64,000 nucleotides of DNA from assembly GCA_022749755.1 (NCBI GenBank), contig CM040451.1, positions 9,375,871-9,439,870 on the forward strand, in the 5' to 3' direction. Numbering within the stretch: the stretch's first letter is position 1; each line of letters begins with the position of its first letter. The notes below the pieces were generated by a model. That model did no database searches. It saw only the letters and a list, made by a program, of their open reading frames with translations, and was not told the origin of the DNA. The stretch comes from Azadirachta indica (lineage: Eukaryota > Streptophyta > Magnoliopsida > Sapindales > Meliaceae). The position numbers were made by a program, and so were the translations under genes. Below, in pieces: positions 48,600 through 60,900 of the stretch.

Positions 48600-49745
48600 G
48601 TTGTAAGAACAAATTTTTGCCGAGTTCAAAAGTGTGACTGTAATGTAATATTAATGGAAATAAATGAATAAATAATATAATGAAAAGAAATTTTGTACCT
48701 GTCTGAATTTAATTTACGACATTTTATTTTCAATATTAAAATATTTTTTAAAAATTCTTGAAATTTTTGGAGTGATGTAATGTTTTTATATTCGTTCGGC
48801 AAGGGTAATAAGGTAATAGCGTGGTACTGGAGCGTGCCACGTCGGTTGCATCAGTGATCCGACCCAAAAGCCACAAAGTTCCTACCCAATCAATCAAGCT
48901 CTTGCAATTACCAAAATAGCCCCGATAAACAATTTTTTTTTAAAATTTATCCGCTTTGGAGTTTAATGTTATGGGTACAGTGAGAGTTGAGATAAGTATA
49001 ATTTTAATGGTATGCATCAAAGTTTATGCTAAATTTTAATAAAATTTATTTAAATGTCATTAGGAGAACTCAAACCTTTTCTCATAAATATTTACTACTA
49101 AGACATCGATGAATAGCTTCAATGAAAATTTTAATATAATACAAGTAAGAATTATAATCAATAAAAGGTATGAAAATATTTTATGTAAAATTTAAATTAC
49201 AATTAAGAAAAAATATTATTTATTCAGACTAAATTTTGAGGAATTACAATTCTTTCATCAATTAAACAAGGAGAACTAGTATAACTTAACATGCTTCTTT
49301 TATTAAATAGGATAGTACTAAAAATGGCAAAACAAAAAAACAACTTTTATCTTAGAATAAAGGATCAAATTGAAAAAAAAATTTATAAAAAACAAGAGCA
49401 AATTAGTTTGAAAATACTAACAAAATTAACTAAACTACCGAAATCTCACTAAAATAAGAAACATTAGAACTGTGGATTAAAGAGAGGACTAGATTCATTT
49501 TCATGGAATTTTAAAGTCACTTTTAATGAAAAAGACAATTAAAAAAAAAAGCTTAATTTATTATCACTAAAATTAGTCAAAGAAAAAAAAAAAAGCTACC
49601 ACTTTTATTTGTTACTATATTCCGCAAAAGAGTGAAGAATACTAAAACCTTTATCTACAAAATTTAACAAACTTTATATTTAGCATAAATATCTTTCCTT
49701 AATTGCCACTACAAGTTACCAAATTTTTTAGGGCTTCTCAATTTG

Positions 49746-50342
49746 GAGAAACAAATCTTGCAACTTGTAATTTGATTTGTTTCGATGATAGGTAATATGA
49801 TATTACGATAATTATTTAAGAATATGATGCTTTTATCTTTTTATAAATCAAAGTTTTGTGAAAGGGGAGATGTTTGTTTTCTATTTTTTAGAATGAAATA
49901 AAGTGTACGATGATTTGTCTAAATATGTTACTTTAAACGGGATCTTTCGTGAAGTAATTAGTATTAAAATTATAATAGCTTAGTTAATACTAGTAATGTG
50001 CATCTGTCATATCATATTCACGTGAAATGCTTTTAAAAGATAAAATAATTAGAGAAATAAATTTTACAACTCGTGATTCGATTCTTTAGGTTAAAGGTTA
50101 GTATCAAATTATAATAATTATTTTAGAATCTAATGTGTCCATCTTTTCATAATTAAATTAAAGTTTTGTGTAACGGGGGATATTTGTTTTTCCATTTTTT
50201 AGAATTTGAAAAAGTTTATGACAATACATCTAAATATAAAATTTTAAACGAAATATTTTTTTTAAGTAATTAAAATAGAAATTATATAATTTTTAGTTAT
50301 TATCAATAATGAGAATTGTCATATCAAATTTGTGTGAAAATG
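49746..50342. repeat. Diverged tandem duplication, about 306-bp unit
   Basis: Copy 1 (49746-50051) and copy 2 (50052-about 50342) are collinear throughout. Shared landmarks are GAGAAAYAAATYTT, AAAGTTTTGTG, GATATTTGTTTT/GATGTTTGTTTT, TTTTTTAGAAT, GTCATATCA and GTGAAA near the end. Many substitutions separate them, so the duplication is old. Neither copy has a long frame. Confidence 0.7.
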
Positions 50343-53300
50343 AGATGAGAAAATAGAAAACTTTTACTTTGTAATTTCAAACTAATTGTTGAATATCAAG
50401 TACAATTTAGATATTATTCATAACAAAAATAATTTTTTTAACATTTTAAGCATTTTCACTTCAACTTTCAAGGTCATAAACCAAATTTATTACCAAGAAT
50501 TGATAGATAAAAATAATTTTTTATTTTAAATAAAAAACCCTATTTATTAATCAAATAAAACCTCAAATTCTTCTCATTTTTAAGGGTAAAAAAAAAAAAA
50601 GAAGAAGAAGAAGAAGAAGAAGAAGACAAGGTTAGCATCTTTTATGAGATAAATTGAATACATAATTTACTATAAAAGAGGAATTTTTTGAGAATATTTG
50701 ATAGAATTTATTTAGCAATTTTATATATTTTTTAACAATAAATTGATGAAGATTAATGGATGGTCAACTGTTACAATCAATATAGGAAAATGGGTAGAGT
50801 TGTTCATAATTATTTTATGGGTTGGGGTTTGGATTAGTTTAGTTTAGATTAGATAATACCTGTACTTACAACCTGTTAATTATTTAATTCAACAAACAAA
50901 ATTATAATATTAATTACTTGTAAAATAGTAATTAAATAATAGGGTTGATGAATTGGATATGAGTTGAAGTTGTTTAGGAAAAAAGCCAGATGCAAAATGA
51001 TGAAGAGAATGAGTTTGATGAAGAAGTGTAGCTGGGATATGGAATTATAAGATTCAATTTTATATTAATCGCAACAAATGCAAGCTAATTAAACTTAATT
51101 TAATCTATTGATTGGATAACAACATGTAGGTCCCTAATTTTTATTAAAATAATAAATTAAGACATACTTTGATAACTTTAATAAAATTTTTATACACATC
51201 TTTGTTAATAAAAGAGTTAAGACTTATAACTTAATATAAGTTTGATAAAAGAAAATGTTGATATATGTATATGAGTTTACATGAAATAAACAGTGCTTAT
51301 ATTTTAAGCACGAAAATTTAATGAAACAACACATAATTTAATAAAAAAATACAAATAATGAATTAAAACATTTAGAAATAATTTAAGAATTAGAAAGAAT
51401 AATAATAGTTATATAAAACTAAATCTAGCAATACTTAAGATGATTTTAATTATATAAAAATTAAAAAGACTGAAAGTCTAACTCAACATAACATGACATG
51501 ATAATAATCTAATCGGTTTATGTATCAGAAGCATGAATAGAATTAAGTTTTATAAGTCAGAATGATACGTCCTTAATTCAATTGTTGTGGACCTATTTGT
51601 TATAAATGACTAAATTATATTTTATTTATTATTTTTATAAAAAGATGGACCTATTTTTATAATTTATAAAAATAAAAACGGTGAAAATATAACAATTAAA
51701 GATTTTTTAAGTTATGATAATAAATCGTATCATTTAATGAGATAACACTGGAGTAGTAGTAATTTGAGCTGTATTGAGCAAAATAATAGAATATTATGAT
51801 ATTATCGCAGATCATGTGCAATTGTGCATTAGGTTTTAGATCTGAGGAATCAAACAATCAATCACCCCTTTCCATTCGATTAAAAAATTAAAAATTAAAA
51901 ATTAAAGAAAAAAAAAAATCAGGCACACGTTGTGGCATATGAAGGTTCATGTGTTGCATTGCACGAAATACGAAGGCAAAGGAAAGAAAAGGAAAGGACA
52001 GATCGATACGATGCCGTATAGATATCCGTACATTACAAAGACCGGCGAGATCGAATTTTACCGGAGTTTATGTTAAAAAGTTTTTAAATTAAAAATTAAT
52101 CTAATTAATTAATTATGGTCAACCTTAAGCATTAAAATGGCTAAATTAAAGTTTAAAATAATGTAACAAAACGTAGCTAGGTGGATAGATAAGCAAAAGG
52201 AAAAAGGAAAATGCAAATTAATTAGAAACTTAGATTTTGGATTACTCAAACATAATTGATTTTGTTATAAAATCTCTATCAAAGTAAATAAGCACATAAA
52301 TGATCATTGAAGTTTGGCATAATGTCACGTCTCATTTAGTTGGCTCAATTAATTAACATGTAATATAATTTGATCATTATTAATAATATCTAATATTATT
52401 TATTACTGTTATTATTAGGTGGGCAATTTGATATATAGCCTACCAATCGTAGTTTAATACACACATAATTTTTTTAAAAAATTAAAATGTTACTATTTAT
52501 CTATTCATTATTATTTTTTAAATATTATTTTTTATATTTTTATTTCGTTTTTAGTTTTACAACTGAAAATTTAGGTATGAAATTATTGGTGTTAATATAT
52601 TTTCATGAGCACAATATAGTGAAAAAAAAAAAAACATTCGTATGAACTTAATTTTTGTCCTTAAATTTTAAAAAGTATTAAAATAATTGTATTTTTAAAC
52701 TTTATTCACAATCTTTAACTATAAAGGCAAAAAAAAAAAAGAAATTAAAAAAAAAATATTTGTTACAAGTTTTTTTTTTTTTTTCTTAAACATATCAAAT
52801 GTATACTATATATTCGATAAAAACTGATATATATTATTTATCTGTAATAATCACCGATATCATATAATATAAAGATATTATTAGATACAGATTTATGAAT
52901 GATGTAAAGTACACTTAAAATCTAAGTAAGTTGGAAGATAGTGAGAGGAGGAGCATTGTATTCAACCAAAACAATGGAGCATGGTGTAGGGGGAAGGAAT
53001 TCAATTAATGCTAAAGTTATAATGAAAGGGAAATTAAAAACCAATTATAAGTCTGAGTTTATGGCATCAAAATTTGCCAAATATAATAAGTGTCCATGCC
53101 CTTTGGGTTTGGTATATTAATGGAATTTTGATTGCAATCAGCAGTCATATTTCATGGTCCCCCCCCAACTTTCTTTGATTTCTTTTTGGATTGTCAAAAA
53201 GAAAGAAGCTTTAATTTAATTTGCTACATTGATTTTTGGACAATTTGATTATCTTAAATTAGATAATGTTTCACCAACCGAGCATAAATGTCCACACCTA

Positions 53301-54401
53301 TGATAGATTATTTAATGAACGATGTAACGTTATGTGAATGATTGGTACTTATTAATGGGTGGTAATTTGACAACGAAGATCGTGTCAACTATACATTTGC
53401 ACCCACAAAAAATACACATTCATTCGTTATACCAAAAAAAAAAAAAAAGAAAGAAAAAGATATTATTCTCAATTAATGAAAAGTATAGCTTTACTTTTAA
53501 CGAATAATCTCCTAATTCATAATAAATATAAATTGCGCCAGTCATTCTTTAATTGGAATATTTAGTATTCTTACTCTTCCAAAAGATGGTAGAAGTTTAA
53601 TTCATTTTAAGTATGAAGTGGAAAATATTTTCTTTTAAAAAGTTGATAAAGGTAAATTTTATTCAGATTAAAGTACCGTTTATTTGTTTTTAATCTGAAC
53701 TCTAAACATTAATGAAATTTAAATATAAATAAAATTTCAATCGAATTATATATTTATTTTTTATTTTAAAATATTTAAAAATAAGTATTAAGTTACTTGT
53801 TTTAACAAAATAAAAAGTATAAAAATTTATATTTTGACATATATATTCTTTTAAATAATATACTTGTATTTATAATAATTTTGATTATATTAACACAATA
53901 ATAGGTAAAAAAATTAATAAATTATATTAGTAAGTGCATTATTTATTTATTTGATATATGTTTTTTTTTAAATAATTTTTAATCGACGATATAAAGATTA
54001 ATAAAAATAATAAGTAATATTGTAATATAATTATAATTATGTAAATATATAAATTGATTATAATAATTAAAGTATAAAATAAATAGGAATGAGAAGACAA
54101 GTAGAGGGAGATTTATAATAAAGAAGAGATATGTTAAAAATAGTTAATTAGAATTTTAATTTTGTTAGTAAATAAATTAATAAAATAAAAATATTTTTGA
54201 AAAATAAAAATATTAAATTATTTAAACATTTGTTCATTTAAATTTAAGTTAAAGTTTTTAACTTAATTATATTCAAATGTTTTTAACAAATATTAAGATA
54301 TCAGGTAAAAAAAAAATTTTTTTAAAATTTGAATAATTATATTCAGCCTTTAACAGAAAAAAAAAATCTTTAAGTGTAAATTTTTGGTCGGCGCTAGAAT
54401 A

Positions 54402-54690
54402 AATTCAATTAAGACCCTAATTTCTAGTAGATTTCTAATATAAAGTGTAGATTTCTAGGTGTTGGTAGAGTAAATCTAATTAGCCCAATTAAAACTCTTG
54501 ATTTCTAATAGATTTTCAATGTAAAGTATAGACTTTTTACAACTCTTGATTCTCGGTAGATTTACAATGTAATATTGTGGTAATAGACTAAATCTAATCA
54601 AAACTCTCGATTTTCATAAATTTTCGATGTATAATATAGATTTCTGGTGACTTTTTATTTTTAATAAATTTTTAATGTAATATTATATAT
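54402..54690. repeat. Degenerate direct repeats of about 50-80 bp
   Basis: Five loosely similar units carry an AACTCTTGATTT-TAGATTT core followed by CAATGTAA-TATAGA, starting near 54410, 54490, 54540, 54600 and 54640; another related piece lies near 54800. Divergence is high. Confidence 0.5.
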
Positions 54691-57600
54691 ATATATATAA
54701 AATATATAATATTAATAAAAAAATAAATATAAATTGAATTTAAAACTTTTTTGTCAGATTGAGTGCATATTCTCGAACAATGTTAGATTAAATTTAATAA
54801 AAATTTTTGATTTTTGATAAATTTTTAATATAATATTGATGAAAATTTTTTATCTATTAGTTAATAATTTTTTTTTATTAAGGATCTTATAAGCGGTTTT
54901 CTTTTTTTTTTTTGAATTAAAAAAAAAAAGCATAGTAAAGAATGATTAATTACCTAAATAATTAATTGATGTAAAGCATTTCATGTCCATGGAAAAGGAG
55001 AGATGAGTGGTCCTCCCTAATCTTCTTGTTGTCAATTGATGTGACAATGCATGGTATTACAAGGGCCCATTGTTTGTTGGGAAAATTTGATTAAAATTTA
55101 ATTACAAAAATTAATTACCAATTAAACAATTATGATTACACATAGTACTATTTGACCCATGCTCGAATCATTACATGGTGAAAGCAACAAACAAAGAGAA
55201 AATATTTGGTGGGTGTGGTTGGTCAAAGTAAATTTTCTATATTAATTGTAAGATATATTCAACTCTTTCACCTTGTTTGTTTCCTTGGAATGTTGTCAAT
55301 TTTCTCGGGAAAATTAATATTCATGATTATTTAACATAATTGAAAATTGGAAAGCCTATGGTATATAGTTGAGGTCGTATCAACCAAATCTTTTCCTATA
55401 TTTATATGTAAAAAGATTTAAGAAGAGAGAATTTCCACAATACACATGCTATATGGTTGACAATTTTTTTTAACTTATCTTATACTCAAATTAAATTTTA
55501 CCTAACATAATCATAAATCTAATCTTTTTCAACTACATTAAACCTATGTTTAGTACCAATTAACTGTTGTATTTTTTTAATCACTTTTTTAAAAATATTT
55601 ATATTTAAAGGTGAAAATTTTATTAAAATTTTAAAACGTGTTTGAGGTTGAAATAAAAATAATATTTATCAAACATATAACATTTTCAAAAGTAAAAAAG
55701 AGAAAAAAAATGTGTTTAATTGTATGTTTTGAAAATTTTATTTTTTTAAAATGAAAAATTATATATTTTAAAATTTTAATTAAAAAATGAAAAAGAATTT
55801 TTTTCTTACTTTTGTAATATTTTCAAATTGAATATTCAAAATTAATTAAAACTTTTTTCTCGAAACAATTAAGTTACTCATTTTTAAAAATAAAATCAAG
55901 TATATTACTATTACTTTCATATGAGAAAATTATCTTTAAAAAATTTGTCGAACACGTTTTATTTTCTAGAAAACATTGTTTTCAAAATATTACTTTTATA
56001 ATATTTTAAAATACTGTTTTAAAACGTTATAAAAACCAATATTAATTATTTTATTTTTAAAATTAAATAGATATATAACAAATAAAAATACATGTTACCC
56101 AAACTCAAAATCATATATTTATTTCCAAAATAAAAAATTAAAATTGTTAATTGTATGTAACTAAGAAAAGAATACTCATATTTGAACCAAATGAACAAAA
56201 AATTAAAAAAAAAAAGAACCATAATTCATACTTAAAATATCTGGCAACAATTTAAAAAATTAAATTAATTGGCTCATCCTATGACTTACTCTCCTATTCT
56301 TCTTCATCTGCTTATTCATGCAGCCGCGAATTCTGAAAGTTTATCAAATCTGCTTTAAATTTTCTTCCAAATCCTGAAGCCGTTCACTGACTGAAACCTG
56401 AAAGCAGAAAGTAACTTCTGGCAACAATTTGAGAAAGCAGACATCCCAAAAATTTGAACTTTGAAGCATATATCCATGAAGGAGAAAGCAGAAAGCACTT
56501 TCTTTTCCAGCTAGAATGCACACAAAAAGCACTTCTGGTATTTGCAGTCTCACTAATGCTTATGCGAAAAGTACTACTAGGAAGTTGGAGTAATTAATAC
56601 TAACACGCCTTTGCCTAATCACATTTTAATCCTTATATTATAATTAATCCCATCTTAACAAGACTACAAATTAAAATATGTATTAAGGCAAAATGCTTAA
56701 GCTTTAATTTAAAAATGGAGTCATGGATTCTACTGATCAAGATTCAAGACCAGTAGTTTTAAAAAAATATTTTTAATTAATTCTTTATACGTTAATCCCC
56801 TACTAATATTATTTACGATTTTAAGGTTAGAAGCTGGTCGAAAATTTATATAAATATTATGATAATATTATCTAAATATCTATGTCTAAATTAAACGTTA
56901 ATGACTCGGAAATAATTTTACTAGAGCTATGATGGCTATCTCTATAGGAGATCTTAATTTTGATATAATTTTAATTTATAGTTTAAATTAAAAAATACAA
57001 GTCATTAGGTGACCCATGTTGATATTTAAACTAAATTTAATACTATTTACAAATTAGCAAGGAAAAAGTAACCTAAATTGGTAAGATTCTCATTAAAATA
57101 TAATATTTTGACAACGAGACTCCATAGAGATTCTCCATCTCTTAATTAATTATAAATATTCTTCAAAGATTTCCTAATAATTTTGTTTACAAAACGTCAA
57201 ACGTCAAACCTCCATTTCACATGACCACCCATACCTTGTCTACTTCTTAATAATTTTCTTAAACCTAATTAGCATTTATATTATATTATAATAAACTACA
57301 ATTAATTTAGTAAAATACCAACACTTAAGGTGTAGTAATAGGACAAATCTCATGATTAATTAACACAGCTAAGCATATTTTCCAATAACCAATACTCAAG
57401 AATAAGATATTCAAATTCCAGCTAAGATTTATTCTAAAAAGATAATGTCTACACCATTATCTTATATTACAATAAAAAATTAAAAAAGATAAATTGGGAG
57501 CTTCAACGTCTCTCATGGGTTAACATGACCCATTGATATTGGGTTATTACTTTTATAATAATCAAGACATGATGTCTCCTGCTATTTCTTTACTAGACAA

Positions 57601-57985
57601 CCAAAAATTTCTGCATCAATTTGTCTGCTTCGTGTCTTCTTCTCTGTAAATAAGACAAAGTTTTTATCAATATTGAATTGGGAAATTTTCCCTAGGGCAT
57701 AAGTCACCATCTCCATATATAATTCTAGGGATTTGTTTATGTTACAATAGCAATAAAAAAAAATACGTTATTGTTCTAAGTTTTACGTTTTAGATTACAA
57801 ATATGTGAAAGACAACAGAGCAAATTATCATACAGGTTGTGGTATGGCATCTGAAGTAAATTTATTTCAGAAAACTGCAAAAGAGAGAGTTGTTTTTCGG
57901 AGAATTCATACAATAAGAATATGAGTAGTAATGAAGACCTACGTGTAAAGTTTGATACGTGAAGAGAAAGAATTGAGCATGGAAT

Positions 57986-60900
57986 TCATAGATCTTTGTC
58001 TGAAGAATCATACAGGTTTCTCCCACAGCGGTGACAGGTTGAAGAAGAAGTATGGGAGGCTTTTCCTGGCTTGGTCTTCTGCATTGTTGGTAGATCAAGT
58101 GCTAAAACATCATGCAGCACCTTTGAGCCTTCTTGCAGCTCTTCCAAGCTGAAAATACCACAATGAATGTAGCATAAACTAAAATCTTGGGATGATAAAA
58201 TTTTCTGACTATAGGTTTTTGGCTCTCGACAGCATAATATATTTCAGCATTTTGGTGAGCAATCAGCAATAATCACATGATGTATGTCAAAGCTTGGACT
58301 TACCTTATGGAGAGTGGGGGAGTTAATCGGACAATAGTATCATGTGTAGGCTTAGCGAGGACTCCTCTTTCCTTCATCTTTAGACAGATATCATATGCAG
58401 AAACAGGAAATAATGCCTTGCTGTTAAACTCAACGGCATTGAACAAACCTCTTCCTCGAACTTCTTTGATGTAGTTTGGAAATTGCTGCTGAATTTTCAG
58501 TAGCTGTCGCCTAAGCTCCTGTCCCAAATGTGCCGATCTAACAGATGGGAAATAATCAAATAAGAAAATGATTGTGTCAAAATAATTCAGAGTAAACAGG
58601 AAAAAAGATTTAGGTGAATTGAAGCTCAACATTTATAATATAAATTCTCTTATAAAAAAACCTTAAGCTAATGTGAATTAAGTTTCAAGAAGCCATACTG
58701 CAACTCACTGGAATTCAAGAGACTCAATATTTTGCTAAAAGCTTCGATATTAGGTTAAGGAAAAAAGATCATGGTTAAGTAGGCTATTATGAAGACTAAG
58801 ATGAACGTAATCTGCCAAACTTTATGATATGAATGACAATGTGCGGTTTAATTAACAACTTGATGCTGAGGAATAAAATTACTAGGATATGTGAAGCAAT
58901 GGATTTGATACCTTTCAGCAAGTTTCTCATTTTTTATCACATCTAGTGAAGCAATAGCCACTGAACTAGCCAAAGGATTTCCGCCAAAGGTGCTGGAGAA
59001 TAAAACAAAAATAACAGCATGTTGAGCTCTTGAAGAACAACTCTGAATAGCAACTAAACAGAGGTGGCAGACAGATAAGTAAAGAAATCATATATGATTG
59101 AAAAGTGATATAAAAGAAGATTGCTATGAAAACCTGAGCACAACTAAGATAATTACTTCTGGATGGTCATTCATGAATCAGGAAAGAAAATAGAGGTCAA
59201 AAGAAACTCTAGATATTATAGAGACAGAGAGAAAAGTAATCAAATATATAGGTTCTTCCAAATATGAAAGCAAGAACTGAAACCCAATGCACTTTTTAAA
59301 CAGATAATAGAACTTTCAGATCTCTCGGCAAACCAAGGGCTTCCTTCAAATGCTGATATCCCAGATTCAAAAGAACTCATCTTGGTCGAATATTCACTTT
59401 TAACAATAACACTATAAAGCTCCAAATGAGCGTTCTCTGAATGTACTCTCGGAACTCTTACATGCAAGCTACAATATTCGCATTCTAGCTTCATAACGCT
59501 TAGCAAAATTCTCCAAATACTGATTTTACAAATTAATTGTTGATGCTTGATAGTGACCAATGTCTTCATGTAAAACAGTAGGTCTGGAAAAAGGTCAGGA
59601 AACAAACAATTAAAAGAGCAGTATAATAGCAAACCTGCCGTGCTCTCCAGGTTGAATGCAAAGCATGACTTCTTTGTCTGCAAGCACTGCACTGACTGGT
59701 ATGACTCCACCACCCAATGCCTTTCCTAGTATCTGGATAAAGGAACATAAAAGAAATTATTAGGTTTCTAGAAGCATATTTAAGTAGCCAATGAGATGGT
59801 CGGATATTTATGTAGAACAGGACTTATTTTTCACCATCATCCTCAAACTTAACCTGGGAATTACACATATTTCACCATTGAAAGGCCTTCATAAATTTTG
59901 CTTACACTAGCTGAGGTTTCCAGTCTCATCAAAAAATATTTTTATTTTTCACCCTCATCCTCAAACTTAACCTGGGAATTACACATATTTCACCATTGAA
60001 AGGCCTTCATAAATTTTGCTTAGACTAGCTGAGGTTTCCAGTCTCATCAAAAAAATTTTATGCAACTCCTTAAAATGGTCCATTTTTCTTAATCCGACCT
60101 TTTCCTTCTAGTAAAGTCCTGAGTCACAGAGCATTTTTCAAAAGCACTGAAAAATAAGCATTTTCCAGATTTAGACACTAAATTGCAGCCTAATACTTTG
60201 GTAACCAGTATTAGCAGTTCCAACTCCCACCAGACTTTGATGCGATCCAACAGAAGTTTCCAAAATGGTTAAAATGTCAAATGAGTGTAATTTCATATTA
60301 GTAGCGGCTTTGAGGCCTCATTACTGTAAATGAACAATGTACCATCTTGGCAACTATGAAACATGATTTTGCAGGAATTTAATGCGCACCACCACTGCAT
60401 AAACTAATAAAAAATTAAGAACAGAGAAGGGGACTTTACCACCATATCAGGACGAACTTCTTCCCAATCACAGGCCAGCATTTTTCCTGATCGCGCTAAT
60501 CCACTTTGTATCTCATCAGCAATCATTAGAACATTATACTTCGAGCAAAGATCTCTAACAGCTTTCAAATAACCATTTGGAGGAATTTTAACCTATCAAA
60601 AACAGAAAATGTTCACAACAAAATAAGGAGATATAAATAATTACAGAAAAATGATTGATCTGAGAGGGACAAGCATCAAGTACTACTCAAGCACCTATAG
60701 CATATTTCTTAACCATTGGTCAAAAATAGATTGCAAAACACATACCCCAGCCTCTCCTTGAATTGGTTCAAAAAGAAATCCGGCTATTCTATCTCCACTC
60801 TCTGCAAGCCATAACAAAGTAATAAGTTCCTATGCAAAAGACATCAAGATGAACTAATGGTTCATGCAGCAGACGAAGCCTCTCAAACCAATAAAAGATA

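Larger units (their letters stand above)
48600..57985. other. Repeat-rich intergenic region between F-box and OAT
   Basis: No supportable gene. Contents: a relative of the 28.5-kb repeat family at 48987-49085, a diverged 306-bp tandem duplication at 49746-50342, a (GAA)n tract near 50600-50626, A/T homopolymers, degenerate direct repeats at 54402-54690 and a possible gene-end remnant at 56291-56400. The last 400 bases before OAT are presumably its 3' flank. Confidence 0.5.

Noticed and set aside
53161..53167. Run of seven C bases
   Set aside because: Short homopolymer with no associated feature.
59240..59713. 157-codon minus-strand frame in the OAT locus
   Set aside because: It runs through OAT intron 7 in a frame different from the exons; the spliced model is continuous without it.
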